Assembly (NCBI GenBank): GCA_963965975.1
Contig: OZ014416.1
Coordinates: 3,968,001-4,032,000, forward strand
Length of the DNA stretch: 64,000 bases
Origin: Xestospongia bergquistia
Lineage: Eukaryota > Porifera > Demospongiae > Haplosclerida > Petrosiidae
Reading direction: 5' to 3'
Shown here: one piece after another, positions 45,100-59,008 of the stretch
Position numbering within the stretch: the stretch's first letter is position 1
Layout: each line of letters opens with the position of its first letter
Notes under the pieces: generated by a model
Told to the model about the DNA's origin: nothing
The model's database searches: none
What the model saw: only the letters and a program-made list of their open reading frames with translations
Translations under genes and position numbers: made by a program

Positions 45100-46195
45100 T
45101 GCCCTTAGGCTATAGCAAGGAACATTATTGTCTTGGATTTACTGCAGAGAACACCGTCAAATGTTTTGGCTGAATGGAATCCAGTTCCTTCTTCTGTCTT
45201 GCTAAACAGCCTGTAGAAATAAAGTCGTGACTCATTGGTTGCTACTAAAGAAGTAATGCTTCTATGATTTCTAGTACAAACCTTTACAAGCTGATACTGA
45301 TACCAGAGAAGACACAATGGGGGTGAAAAGACTTTTATACTGGTTATTAAAGTGTATATATTACAGAGACAAGGAAACGTGATATATGTTTTAAAATGAC
45401 TTATTACAGGCTTAGTTAAGATAACAAATGCACTAGAACTAAGGAGTAAAGCTCATTGAATTTAAAGTCAAGCTAGATATATTAACACAAATGAATTGAT
45501 ACACTGACTGTATTTACTTGCCCATGGGCTGTAGCGAGGAACATTATTGTCTTGGATTTACTGCAGAGACCACTGTCAAATGATTTGGCTGAATGGAATC
45601 TGGTTCCTTCTTCTATCTTGCTAAACAGCCCTGTAGAAAGAAAGTCATGAATCTTTGGTGGCTAAAACGAAGTAAAGATGCACTAAACTAAAGGCTAAAG
45701 CTCATTGAATTTAAAGTCAAGCTATATATACTAACACACTTGACTGTATTTACTTGCCCTTGGGCTATAGCGAGGAACATTATTGCTAAAATGAAGTAAT
45801 GCAGTCTAAGATTTCTAGTATAACCATTACAAACACATTCACATATGATATCGGACAATACTCAAGACTCAATAAATCTCTACAATATGCACATTTTATA
45901 ATATAAAGTGCATAGATAACTTATGGGACAGGAAGTCTACACATGATAATCATATTCACAAGTATACACAATACAATAACCAACCAATAATACAGCACAA
46001 GCTGATACTGACACAAACGTAGAGACAGTGAGGGTAAACAGCCCTGCAGAAATAAAGTTGTGACAAAACATTACAAGCTAATACTGATACAAAAGTAGAC
46101 ACAATAGGTTTAAAAGGGCTTGTACTAAATAAAAACACTTGACTAACTACTCATATAATGGTAGACATAATGGGGCTAAATAGGCTTGTAGTGAT
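45100..46195. repeat. Segmental duplication inside the array, copy 1
   Basis: Nearly identical to about 51055-52152, offset 5,957 bp; the match is closest from about 45463 onward. It includes two exon-like cores, a truncated core (CGAGGAACATTATTGCTAAAATG at about 45773) and the 170-bp accessory module. The minus-strand frame at 45956-46138 is repeated without change at 51913-52095. Confidence 0.9.
45827..45998. repeat. 170-bp accessory module of the array
   Basis: A block starting ACAAACACATTCACATATGATAT and containing CAATATGCACATTTTATAATAT, GTGCATAGATAACTTATGGGAC and ATACACAATACAATAACC. Related copies are at about 40390-40550, 51784-51955, 55028-55195, 60085-60250 and 61750-61920. It appears in only some array units, so it may be an old small insertion carried along by duplication. 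Confidence 0.7.
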
Positions 46196-46839
46196 AAAAC
46201 AATTGACTAATATTATTCAGACTTCCTACATTGTACTAAATATACTGGTTACTAAAGTTTATATATTAGAGAAAAGGAATAGTCAGATATGTTTCCAAAT
46301 GACTTATCAGATGCACTAAAACTAAGGGCTAAAACTGACTCAATTTCTTTTGTTCTAGCGAGTAACATCATCGTCTAAGATTTATTGCAGACAAGACTGT
46401 CAAATCACTTGGCTGCATGTAATACAGTTCCTTCTTCTGTCTTGCTCCACAGCTCTGCAGACGTAAAGTCCTGACAGATTGGTTGCTAAAATGAAGTAAT
46501 GCTGTCTAAGATTTTTAGTACAAACCTTTACAAGCTGATACTGATACCAAAGCAGACACAATCAGGGTAAAAAGCCTTTTAAAAACACTTGAATATTATT
46601 ATTGAGACTTGCTACATTGACTGGCAGTACTTGTTACTACTGTTTTTTCCTTCTGTTCTAGCAAGGAATTTCATTGTCTCGGATTTACTGCAGAGAACAC
46701 TGTCAAATACTTGCCTGTTGGAATCCAGTTCCTTCTTTTGTCTTGTTAAACAGCCCTGCAGAAGTAAAGTCCTGACACATTGATTGCTAAAATGAAGTAA
46801 TGCAGTCTATGATTTCTAGTACAAACCACTGTACTTTAG

Positions 46840-47422
46840 ATTATTGGTGATAGCTACTTGTAGTAACTTTTCTGCTGCTCTATTATATGCTATAAATTAG
46901 CTAGGAAAGCCAAATCTATCTTTTAAAAAAGAGCATATCTTTTCTATTGTAGCTATACATAATGGAAAAGATGTCTTCGTGTCGTTACCAACTGGTTTTG
47001 GAAAGAGTTTGTGTTTCAAAATCCTCCCTTTCATGATGGATTACAAGCTAGGTTATGAACCAACTGCTTGAATTCCTCTAGGTCTACAACAGATTTCATA
47101 AAAATATATGAAGAGAGACTATCATATCATGTCCAGAAACAATAACATCAAGTAAAGCAGTTATTCACGAACCCCAATTATTTCACATTCCAACAGCACT
47201 GAACAAATTTGTTGCTCTTTCGGCTTCCACTAAATAAATCTCTGCATTACTGACAAACTCGTGCTTAAACTCGTGTAGTGAAAAAAACGTCATCAATATA
47301 AACCCGACCCATCAATTCGTCATTTAATTTAAAATGTGTCATTATGATGTCAATAATTATGTGCATGCGCAAGCAGTAATGACCAGGCTCTTTTCTACCG
47401 CGAAAGTCTGGGTACGAGGCTA
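46840..47422 (+). mobile_element. Long-TIR DNA element copy 3, left end lost
   Basis: The right terminus is intact (CTGGGTACGAGGCTA ending at 47422) and is followed by GTACTAAAT, the same target sequence as copy 4. No left TIR is found; the unit begins after array sequence TTTCTAGTACAAACCACT. Compared with copies 1 and 2 it is in the opposite orientation and keeps more of the helicase gene (46901-47071). The sequence after it (TTCCAACAGCACTGAACAAATTTG ... ATGTGCATGCGCAAGCAGTAATGACC) matches the reverse complement of copies 1 and 2. Confidence 0.85.
46901..47071 (+). pseudogene. RecQ-like superfamily 2 helicase fragment (motifs 0 and I)
   Basis: The open frame of 56 codons to a TGA at 47069-47071 reads KPNLSFKKEHIFSIVAIHNG, then KDVFVSLPTGFGKSLCF and KILPFMMDYKLGYEPTA. 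The LPTGFGKS segment is a Walker A/motif I, and its context (GKDVF.SLPTG.GKSLC) is that of RecQ-family DNA helicases, which unwind DNA using ATP. Only the start of the first helicase lobe is present; the DEAD/H box and the second lobe are missing. Copies 1 and 2 of the same TIR element carry the KEKLLFIEAIYDGKDIFVW part of it, then lose the P-loop to a deletion. It is thus a component of the element family, either its own gene or a captured host gene. Confidence 0.8.
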
Positions 47423-48816
47423 GTACTAAATAAAAACATTCGACTAATTTTATTGAGACTTGCTACATTGTACAAAATATATTGGTTACTAAAGTCTTTA
47501 TATTACAGAGAAAAGGACTAGTGAGATATTATATTTCAAAAAGACTTACAATAGGCTTAGTTAAGATAACAAATGCACTAAAACTAAGGACTAAAGCTCA
47601 CTGAATTTAAAAGTCATGCTACATATACTACAGCACATGGAGTACTGCTTCTCTGACTGTATTTGTTACTACTATCTTTCCATTTCTAGTACAAACCTTT
47701 TCAAGCTGATACTGATACCAAAGCAGACACAATGGGGGTAAAAAGCCTTTTAAAAACACTTGATTAATATTATTATTCAGACTTCCTACATTGTACTAAA
47801 TATACTGGTTATAGGTGCGATATTACATTATAAAATGACATATTACAGGTTTAGTTAAGATAACAAATGCACTAAAACTAAGGGCTAAAGCTCATTGAAT
47901 TTAAAGTCAAGCTAGATATACTAATGCACAATGGAACAATGACACAATGGGAGTAAAAAGCCTTTCAAAAACACTTTACTAATATTATTCAGATTTCCTA
48001 CATTGCACTTAATATACTGGTTACTAAAGTATATATTAGAGAGAAAAGAAACAGTCAGATATGTTTTCAAATGACAGGCTTAGTTTTTGTGTGTCTGACT
48101 GAATTTGAAACTCAAGCTACATATACTAACTCACATGGAGTACTACTTACGTGAACGTATTTGTTACTACTGTCTTTCCCTTTCGTTGTAGCGTTTACTA
48201 CACAGGAGACAGTCAAATGACTTGGCTGCATGGAATCCAGTTCCTTCTTCTGTCTTGCTAAACAGCCCTGCAGAAGTAATGTCCTGACCCATTTGCTACT
48301 AAAGAAGTAATGCTGTCTAAGATTTCTAGTACAAACCTTTACAAGCTGATACTGAAACCAAAGAAGACACAATGGGGGTAAAAAGCCTTTTATACTGGTT
48401 ATTAAGTGTATATATTACAGAGACAAGGAAACGTGACATATGTTTTAAAATGACTTATTACAGGCTTAGTTAAGATAACAAATGCACTAAAACTAAGGAC
48501 TAAAGCTCATTGAATTTAAAGTCAAGCTAGATATACTAACACAAATGAACTATTGATACACTGACTGTATTTATTTCCTAATGGGCTGTAGCGAGGAACA
48601 TTAGTGTCTCGGATTTACTGCAGAGAACACTGTCAAATGATTTGGCTGGATGGAATCTGGTTCCTTCTTCTATCTTGCAAAACAGCCCTGTAGAAAGAAA
48701 GTCATGAATCTTTGGTTGCTAAAACGAAGTAACGATGCGCTGAACTAAGGGCTAAAGCTCATTGAATTTGAATTTAAAGTCAAGCTATATATACTAACAC
48801 ACTTGACTGTATTTAC

Positions 48817-48929
48817 TTGCCCTAGGGCTATAGCAAGGAACATTATTGTCTTGGATTTACTGCAGAGAACACTGTCAAGTGACTTGGCTGAATGGAATCT
48901 AGTTCCTTCTTCTGTTTTGCTAAACAGCC
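48817..48929 (-). other. Exon-like core, representative open copy 2
   Basis: Again exactly 113 bp between a minus-strand CAG and GTAAAT. The minus frame is open, with LFSKTEEGTRFHSAKSL-type residues and the common CSKSKTIMFLAI block. Confidence 0.45.
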
Positions 48930-50254
48930 CTGTGGAAATAAAGTTGTGAATGATTCGTTGCTAAAATAAAGTAATGCTGTTTAAGATTTCTTGTACAAAC
49001 ATTTACAAGCTGATACTAATACCAAAGAAGACACGATGGGGGTAAAAATCTTTTAAAAACACTTGACTAATATTATTCAGACTTGCTACATTGTACTAAA
49101 TATACTGGTTATTAAAGTGTATATATTACAGAGACAAGGATAGGTGAGATATATATTTTAAAATGACTTATTACAGGCTTAGTTAAGATAACAAATGCAC
49201 TAAACTAAGGGCTAAAGCTCATTAAATTTAAAGTCAACCTATATATACTAACACCCTTGACTGTATTTACTTGCCCTTGGGCTATAGCGTGGCTCCAACT
49301 GTATAATATCCTCCGGCAACAGCTGGTACAAGAATTACATCTGCTTTTGCTCTTCCAGTAATTGAAATGCCTCCTCTACGATCTCAACTGAAATACCAGG
49401 TATATCAAAACCCACCTAATAATAAAGAATATTTAATGATAATTATTGCTGTGTCACTCACAAATATCACAGTTTTAGCACCTTCATTTAGTAAAGCTCA
49501 TTGAATTTAAAGTCAAGCTATACATACTAACACACTTCACTGTATTTACTTGCCCTTGGGCTATAGCGAGTAACATTTTTGTTTTGGATTTACTGCAGAG
49601 AACACTGTCAAATGATTTGGCTGAATGGAATCTAGTTCCTTCTTCTATTTTGCTAAACAGCCCTGTAGAAATAAAGTCATGAAACTTTGGCTGCTAAAAC
49701 GAAGTAACGATGAACTAAACTAAGGGCTAAAGCTCATTGAATTTAAAGTCAAGCTATATATACTAACACACTTCACAGTACTTACTTGCCCTTTGGCTAT
49801 AGCGAGAAACATTATTGTCTTGGATTTACTGCGGAGAACACCGTCAAATGTTTTGGCTTAATGGAATCCAGTTCCTTCTTCTGTCTTGCTAAACAACCCT
49901 GCAGAAATAAAGTTATGACCCATTGGTTGCTAAAACAAAGTAATACTGTCTAAGATTTCTAGCACAAACTATTACAACGTGACACCACAAATGCAATAAA
50001 CTAAGGGCTAAAGCTCCTTGAATTTAAAGTCAAGCTATATATACTAACACACTTCACTGTATTTACTTGCCCTTAGGCTATAGCGAGGAACATTATTGTC
50101 TTGGATTTACTGCAGAGAACACTGTCAAATGATTTGGCTAAATGGAATCTGGTTTCTTCTTCTATCTTGCTAAACAGCCCTGTAGAAATAAAGTCATGAA
50201 TCTTTGGTTGCTAAAACGAAGTAACGATGCACTAACACACTTGACTGTATTTAC

Positions 50255-50367
50255 TTGCCCTTGGGCTATAGCGAGGAACATTATTGTCTTGGATTTACTG
50301 CAGAGAACACTGTAAAATGACCTGGCTGAATGGAATCCAGTTCCTTCTTCTGTCTTGCTAAACAACC
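50255..50367 (-). other. Exon-like core, representative open copy 3
   Basis: 113 bp between TTTATTTCTGCAG and GTAAAT on the minus strand. The minus frame is open (GLFSKTEEGTGFHSARSF, then YSVLCSKSKTIMFLAIAQGQ). The single D-to-Y change relative to other copies is a missense, not a break. Confidence 0.5.
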
Positions 50368-51054
50368 CTGCAGAAATAAAGTCATGACTCCATGGTTTGT
50401 AAAATGAAGTAATACTGTCTAAGATTTCTGCCACAAAATATCACAACGGAATACTACAAATGCACTAAACAAAGGGCTAAAGCTCATTGAATTTAAACTC
50501 AAGCTATATATACTAACACACTTGACTGTATTTACTTGCCCATGGGCTATAGCGAGGGACATTATTGTCTTGGATTTACTGCAGAGAACACTGTCAAATG
50601 ATTTGGCTGAATGCATCTGGTTCCTTCCTCTGTCTTGTTAAACAGCCCTGTAGAAATAAAACAGTGAATGATTGGGTGCCAAAAAGAAGTTATGCTGTCT
50701 AACATTTCTAGTACAAACCATTGCAAGCTGATACTACAAATCCACTAAACTTAGGGCTAAAATTCATTGAATTTAAACTCAAGCTATATATACTAACACT
50801 CTTCACTGTATTTACTTGCCCTTGCGTTATAGTGAGGAACATTATTGTCTTGGATTTACTGCAGAGAACACTGTCAAATGATTTGGCTGAATGGAATCTG
50901 GTTCCTTCTTCTATCTTGCTAAACAGCCCTGTAGAAATAAAGTCATGAATCTTTAGTTGCTAAAACGAAGTAACGATGCACTAAACTAAGGGCTAAAGCT
51001 CATTTATTTAAAGTCAAGCTATATATACTAATACACTTCACTGTATTTACTTCC

Positions 51055-52152
51055 CCTTAGGCTATAGCGAGAAACATTATTGTCTTGGATTTACTGCAGA
51101 GAACACAGTCAAATGTTTTGGCTGAATGGAATCCAGTTCCTTCTTCTGTCTTGCTAAACAGCCATGTAGAAACAAAGTCGTGACTCATTGGTCGCTACTG
51201 AAGACGTAATGCTGTATGAGATTTCTAGTACAAACCTTTACAAGCTGATACTGTTACGAAAGAAGACACAATGGGGGTAAAAACCCTTTTATACTGGTTA
51301 TTAAAGTGTATATATTACAGAGACAAGGAAACGTGACATATGTTTTAAAATGACTTATTACAGGCTTAGTTAAGATAACAAATGCACTAAACAAAGGGCT
51401 AAAGCTCATTGAATTTAATGTCAAGCTAGATATACTAACACAAATGAAGTATTGATACACTGACTGTATTTATTTGCCCATGGGCTGTAGCGAGGAACAT
51501 TAGTGTCTTGGATTTACTGCAGAGACCACTGTCAAATGATTTGGCTGAATGGAATCTGGTTCCTTCTTCTATCTTGCTAAACAGCCCTGTAGAAAGAAAG
51601 TCATGAATCTTTGGTGGCTAAAACGAAGTAAAGATGCACTAAACTAAAGGCTAAAGCTCATTGAATTTAAAGTCAAGCTATATATACTAACACACTTGAC
51701 TGTATTTACTTGCCCTTGGGCTATAGCGAGGAACATTATTGCTAAAATGAAGTAATGCAGTCTACGATTTCTAGTATAACCATTACAAACACATTCACAT
51801 ATGATATCGGACAATACTCAAAACTCAATAAAATCTCTACAATATGCACATTTTATAATATAAAGTGCATAGATAACTTATGGGACAAGAAGTCTACACA
51901 TGATAATCATATTCACAAGTATACACAATACAATAACCAACCAATAATACAACACAAGCTGATACTGACACAAACGTAGAGACAGTGAGGGTAAACAGCC
52001 CTGCAGAAATAAAGTTGTGACAAAACATTACAAGCTAATACTGATACAAAAGTAGACACAATAGGTTTAAAAGGGCTTGTACTAAATAAAAACACTTGAC
52101 TAACTACTCATATAATGGTAGACATAATGGGGCTAAATAGGCTTGTAGTGAT
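51055..52152. repeat. Segmental duplication inside the array, copy 2
   Basis: The partner of 45100-46195. The match ends within GTAGTGATAAA at about 52152, where the two copies join different array units. Confidence 0.9.
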
Positions 52153-55100
52153 AAATGACTTGGCTGAATGGAATCCTGTTCCTTCTTCTGTCTTGCTAAA
52201 CAACCCTGCAGAAATAAAGTCATGACTCATTGCTTGCTAAAACAAAGTAATACTGTCTAAGATTTCTAGCACAAATTATTACAACGTGATACTAGAAATG
52301 CACTAAACTAAGGGCTAAAGCTCATTGAATTTAAACTCAAGCTATATACACTAACACACTTGACTGCATTTACTTGCCCATGGGCTATAGCGAGGAACAT
52401 TATTGTCTTGGATTTACTGCAGAGAAGAATGGCAAATGATTTGGCTGAATGGAATCTAGTTCCTTTTAAAAACACTTGACTAGTATTATTCAGACTTGCT
52501 ACATTGTACTAAATATACCGGTTATTAAAGTGTATATATTACAGAGACAAGAAAAGGTGATATAGTGTTTTAAAATGACTTATTACAGGCTTAGTTAAGA
52601 TAACAACTGCACTAAAACAAAGGGCTAAAGCTCATTGAATTTAAAGTCAAGGTAAATATACTAACACAAATGAAGTATTGATACACTGACTATATTTATT
52701 TGCCCACGGTCTGTAGCAAGGAACATTAGTGTCTCGGATTTACTGCAGAGAACACTGTCAAATGACTTGGCTGAATGGAAGCCAGTTCCTTCTTCTGTCT
52801 TGCTAAACAACCCTGCAGAAATAAAGTTATGACTCATTGGTTGCTAAAACGAAGTAATACTGTCTAAGATTTTTAGCACAAACTATTACAACGTGATACT
52901 ACAAATGCAATAAACTAAGGGCTAAAGCTCATTGAATTTAAAGTCAATCTACATATACTAACACACTTGACTGTATTTACTTGCCCTTGGGCTAGAGCAA
53001 GGAACATTGTCTTGGATTTATTGCAGAGAACACTGTCAAATGATTTGGCTGAATCGAATCTGGTTTCTTCTTCTATCTTGCTAAACAGCCCTGTAGAAAT
53101 AAAGTTATGAATCTTAGGTTGCTAAAACGAAGTAACAATGCACTAAACTAAGGGCTAAAGCTCATTTATTTAAAGTCAAGCTATATATACTAATACACTT
53201 TACAGTATTTACTTGCCCTTAGGCTATAGTGAAAAACATTATTGTCTTGGATTCACTGCAGAGAACACCGTCAAATGTTTTTGCTGAATGGAATCCAGTT
53301 TCTTCTTCTGTCTTGCTAAACAACCCTGCAGAAATAAAGTCATGACTCATTGCTTGCTAAAACAAAGTAATACTGTCTAAGATTTCTAGCACAAACTATT
53401 ACAACGTGATACTACAAATGCAATAAACTAAAGGCTAAAGCTCATTAAATTTAAACTCAAGCTATATATATAACACACTTCACTGTATTTACTTGCCCTT
53501 GGGCTATAGCGAGGAACATTATTGTCTTGGATTTACTACAGAGAACACTGTCAAATGATTTGGCTGAATGGAATCTGGTTCCTTCTTCTATCTTGCTAAA
53601 AGCCCTGTAGAAATAAAGTCATGAATCTTTGGTTGCTAAAACAAAGTAATGCTGTCTAAGATTTCTAGTACAAACCTTTACAAGCTGATACTGATACAAA
53701 AGCAGACACAATGGGGGTAAAAAGCCTTTTAAAAACACTTGACTAATATTATTCAGACTTGCTACATTGTACTAAATGTACTGGTTATCAAAGTGTATAT
53801 ATTACACAGACAAGGAAAGGTGAGATATATATTTTAAAATGACTTATTACAGGCTTAGTTAGAGATAACAAATGCACTAAAACTAAGGGCTAAAGCTCAT
53901 TGAATTTAAAGTCAAGCTAGATATACTAACACAAACGAAGTATTGATACTCTGACTGTATTTATTGGCCCATGGGCTGTAGCAAGAAAAATTAGTGTCTT
54001 GGATTTACTGCAGAGAACACTGTCAAATGACTTCCCAGCATGGAATACAGTTCCTTCTTCAGTCTTGCTCCACAGCCCTGCAGAAGTAAAGTCCTCACAC
54101 ATTGATTGCTAAAATGAAATAAACCAATGCAGTCTAAGATTTCTAGTAGAAACCATTACAAGCTGATACTGATACAAAAGTAGACACAATAAGTTTAAAG
54201 TCAAGCTAGATATACTAACGCACATGAAGTATTGACACTGGACTGTATTTATTTATTTACCCTTGGGCTGTACCGAGGAACATTATTGTCTCGGATTTAT
54301 TGCAGAGAACACTGTCAAATGATTTGGCTGAATGAAATCCAGTTCCTTCTTCTGTCTTGCTAAATAAAGTCATGATTCATTGCTTGCTAAAACGAAGTAA
54401 TGCTGTCTAGCACAAACTATTACAAGCTGATACTACAAAAGCACTAAACTAAGGGCTAAAGCTCATTGAATTTAAAGTCAAGGTAGATAGGGCTAAAGCT
54501 CATTGAATTTAAAGTGAAGGTAAATATACTAATGCACATGAAGTATTGACACTATTTATTTGCCTTTGGGTTGTAGCAAGGAACATTATTGTCTCGGATT
54601 TACTGCAGAGAACACTGTCAAATGATTTTGCTGAATGGAATCCAGTTCCTTCTTCTGTCTTGTTAAACAGCCCTGCAGAAATAAAGTCGTGATTCATTGG
54701 TTGCTAAAATTAAGTAATGCTGTGTAAGATTTCTAGTACAGACCATTACAAGCTGATACTACAAATGCACTAAAACTAAGGGCTAAAGCTCATTCAATTT
54801 AAAGTCAAGGTGGATATACTAACGCACATGAAGTAATGACATTCTGATTGTATTTATTTGCCTTAGGGCTGTAGAGAGGAACGTTATTTACTGCAGAACA
54901 CTGTTAAATGACTTGGCCAAATGGAATCCAGTTCCTTCTTCTGTCTTGCTCCACAGCCCTGTAGATGTAAAGTCCTAACACATTAGTTGTTAAAATGAAG
55001 TAATGCATTTCTAATGATTTGTAGTACAACGATTACAAACACATGATATAGGACAATACTCAAGACTCAAAAAGATCTCCACAATATGCACATTTTATAA

Positions 55101-57528
55101 TACATAGTGCATAGATAACTTACGGGACAGGAAGTCTACACATCATAATCATATTCATAAGTATACACAATACAACAACCAACCAATAATACAGCACAAG
55201 TAGAGACAGTGAGGGTAAATAGCCCTGCAGAAATAAAGTTGTGACAAACCATTACAAGCTGATACTGATACAAAAGTAGACACAATAGGTTTAAATGGGC
55301 TTGTACTAAATAAAGGTAGACATAATGGGGCTAAATAGGCTTGTAGTGATAAAACATTTGACAAATATTATTCAGACTTCCTACATTGTACTAAATATAT
55401 TGGTTACTGAAGTTTATATATTAGAGAAAAGGAAGTCAGATATGTTTCCATATGACTTATTACAGGCTTAGTTTGCATAAAAGATGCACTAAAACTAAGG
55501 GCTAAATCTGACTCAATTTCTTTTGTTCTAGCTAATAACATCATCGTCTAAGATTTATTGCAGACAAGACTGTCAAATCACTTGGCTGCATGGAATACAG
55601 TTCTTTCTTTTGTCTTGTTAAACAGCCCTGCAGAAATAAAGTCCTGACACATTCATTGCTAAAATGAAGTAATGCAGTCCATAATTTCTAGTACAAACCA
55701 TTACAAGCTGATACTGATGCAAAAGTAGACACAATAGGTTTAAATGGGCTACATTGTACTAAATATACTGGAAAAGGACTAGTCAGATATGTTTCCAAAT
55801 GACTTATGACAGGCTTAGTTCAGATAACAGATGCGCTAAACCTGAGGGCTAAAGATCACTGAATATACTAACACACATGGAGTACTGCTACTCTGACCAT
55901 ATTTATTTGCCCTTGGGCAGTAGCGAGGAACTGCAAGAACGCTGTCAAATGACTTGGTTGAATGAAATCCAGTTCCTTCTTCCGTCTTGCTAAACAGCCC
56001 TGCAGAAGTAAAGTCCTGAAACGTTGGCTGCTAAAGTAATGTTGCCTAAGATTTCTAGTACAAACCTTTTCAAGGTGATACTGATACCAAAGCAGACACA
56101 ATGGTGGTAAAAAGCCTTTTAAAAACACTTGACTAATATTATTCAGGCTTACTATATTGTACTAAACATACTGGTTATTAAAGTGTATATATTATAGAGA
56201 CAAGGAAAGGTGAGATATTATGTTTTATAATGACTTAATACAGGCTTTAACAAATGCACTAAAGTAAGGGCTAAAGCTCATTAAAGTCAAGCTAGTCATA
56301 CCAACACACATGAAGTATTGATACTCTGACTGTATTTACTTGCCCATGAGCTGTAGCAAGGAACATTATTTACTGCAGAACACTGTCAACTGACTTGGCA
56401 GAATGGAATCCAATTCCTTCTTCTGTCTTGCTAAACAGCCCTGCAGAAATAAAGTCGTCACTCATTGGTTGCTAACGAAGTAATGCTGTCTAAGATTTCT
56501 ACTACAAACCATTACAAGCTGATACTACAAATGCACTAAACTAAGGGCTAAAGCTCATTCAATTTGAAGTCAAGCTAGATATACTAACGCACATGAAGTA
56601 TTGACACTTGACTGAATTTATTTGCCCATTGGCTGTAGCAAGGAACATTAGTGTCTCGGATTTACTGCAGAGAACACTGACAAATGATTTGGCTGAATGG
56701 AATCCAGTTCATTCTTCTGTCTTGCTAAACAGCCCTGCAGAAATAAAGTCGTGACTCGTTGGTTGTTAAAACGAAGTAATGCTGTCTAAGATTTCTAGTA
56801 CAAACCATTACAAGCTGATACTGATACAAAAACAATGGGGTTACATAGGCTTGTAGTAAATAAAAACACTTTACTAATATTGTTCAAACTTTCTACATTG
56901 TACTAAATATACTGGTTACTAAAGTCTATATATTAGAGAGGAAAGGAATAGTCATATGTTTCCAAATGACTTATGACAGGCTTAGTTTTAGTGCATCTGA
57001 CTGAATTTCAAAGTCAAGCTACATATACTAACACACATGGACTACTGTTTACGTGAACGTATTTGTTACTACTGTCTTTCCCTTTTTTGTAGCGTTTACT
57101 GCAGAGAAGATTGCAAATGACTTGGGTGCATGGAATCCAGTTCCTTCTTCAGTCTTGACATTTGCTACTAAAGAAGTAATGCTGTCTAAGATTTCTAATA
57201 CAAACCTTTACAAGCTCATTGAATTTAATGTCAAGCTAGATATACTAACACAAATGAAGTATTGATACTCTGACTCTATTTATTTGCCCATGGGCTGTAG
57301 TGAGGAACATTAGTGTCTCGGATTTACTGCAGGGAACACTGTCAAATGACTTAGGCGAATGGAATCCAGTTCATTCTTCTGTCTTGCTAAAAAGCCCTGC
57401 AGAATTAAAGTCGTGACTCATTGCTTGCTAAAAGGAAGTATTGCTGTCTAAGATTTCTAGTACAAACTATTACATGCTCAGACTGATACAAAAGTAAAGA
57501 CAATGGGGTAAAATGGCTTGTACTAAAT

Positions 57529-57671
57529 TAGCCTTGTAGCCAAGCTTTCGCAATAGAAAAGAGCCTGGTAACTACTGTTTGCGTGTCATTGTGATGTCAA
57601 TAATTACGCGAATGTGCAAGCAGTAATGACCAGGGTTTCTTTTCTATCGCAAAAGTCTGGGTATGAGGCTA
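57529..57671. mobile_element. Long-TIR DNA element copy 4 (143 bp, perfect 9-bp TSD)
   Basis: A miniature version in which the two TIRs (TAGCCTTGTAGCCAAGC... and ...CTGGGTATGAGGCTA) are separated by only about 45 bp. The 9-bp flanks GTACTAAAT at 57520-57528 and 57672-57680 are identical. The interior TGATGTCAATAATTACGCGAATGTGCAAGC matches the terminal part of copy 3. No coding remnant. Confidence 0.93.
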
Positions 57672-59008
57672 GTACTAAATAAAAACAATCGTCCAATTTA
57701 TTGAGACTTGCTACAAAATATACCGGTTACTAAATTTCAAGAAGACTTACGATAGGTTAGTTAAGATAACAAATGCACTAAAACTAAGGCCTAAAGCTCA
57801 CTGAATTTAAAAGTCATGTTAGATATACTACAGCACATGGAGTACTACTTCTCTGACTGTATTTGTTACTACTGTCTTTCCCTTTTGTTGTAACGAGGAA
57901 TTTCATTGTCTTGGAATTACTGCAGAGAACACTGTCAAATGACTTCCCTCATGGAATACAGTTCCTTCTTCAGTTTTGATCCACAGCCCTGCAGAAGTAA
58001 AGTCCTTACACATTGATTGCTAAAAGCAATGCAGTCTAAGGTTTCTAGTACAAACCATTACAAGCTGATACTCGTACAAAAGTAGACAGAATAAGTTTAA
58101 AGTCAAGCTAGATATAATAACGCAAATGAAGTATTGAGACTTGACTGTATTTATTTACCCTTGGGCTGTAGCGAGGAACATTATTGTCTTGGATTTACTG
58201 CAGAGAACACTGTCAAATGACTTTACTGCATGGAATACAGTTACTTCTTCTGTCTTGCTCCACAGCCCTGCAGAAGTAAAGTCCTGACACATTGATTGCT
58301 AAAATGAAATGAAGCAATGCAGTCTAAGATTTCTAGTACAAACCATTACAAGCTGATACTGATACAAAAGTAGAGTTTAAAGTCAAACTAGATATACTAA
58401 CGCACATGAAGTATTGACACTTGACTGTATTTATTTACCCTTGGGCTGTAGCGAGGAATATTATTGTCTTGGATTTACTGCAGAGAACACTGTCAAATGA
58501 CTTCCCTGTATGGAATACAGTTCTATATTCTGTCTTGCTCCACAGCCCTGCAAAAGTAAAGTCCTCACACATTGATTGCTAAAATGAAATGAAGCAATGC
58601 AGTCTAAGGTTTCTAGTACAAACCTTTACAAGCTGATACTGGTACAAAAGTACACACAATAGTTTAAAGTCAAGCTAGATATACTAACAAACATGAAGTA
58701 TTGACACTTGACTGTATTTATTTACCCTTGGGCTGTAGTGAGGAACATTATTGTCTCGGATTTATTGCAGAGAACACTGTCAAATGATTTGGCTGGATGA
58801 AATCCAGTTCCTTCTTCTGTCTTGCTAAATAAAGTCATGATTCATTGCTTGCTAAAATGAAGTAATGCTGTCTAGCACAAACTATTACAAGCTGATACTA
58901 CAAAAGCACTAAACTAAGGGCTAAAGCTCATTGAATTTTTAAGTCAAGGTAGATAAGGCTAAAGCTCATTGAATTGAAAGTCAATGTAGATAGGGCTAAA
59001 GCTCATTA

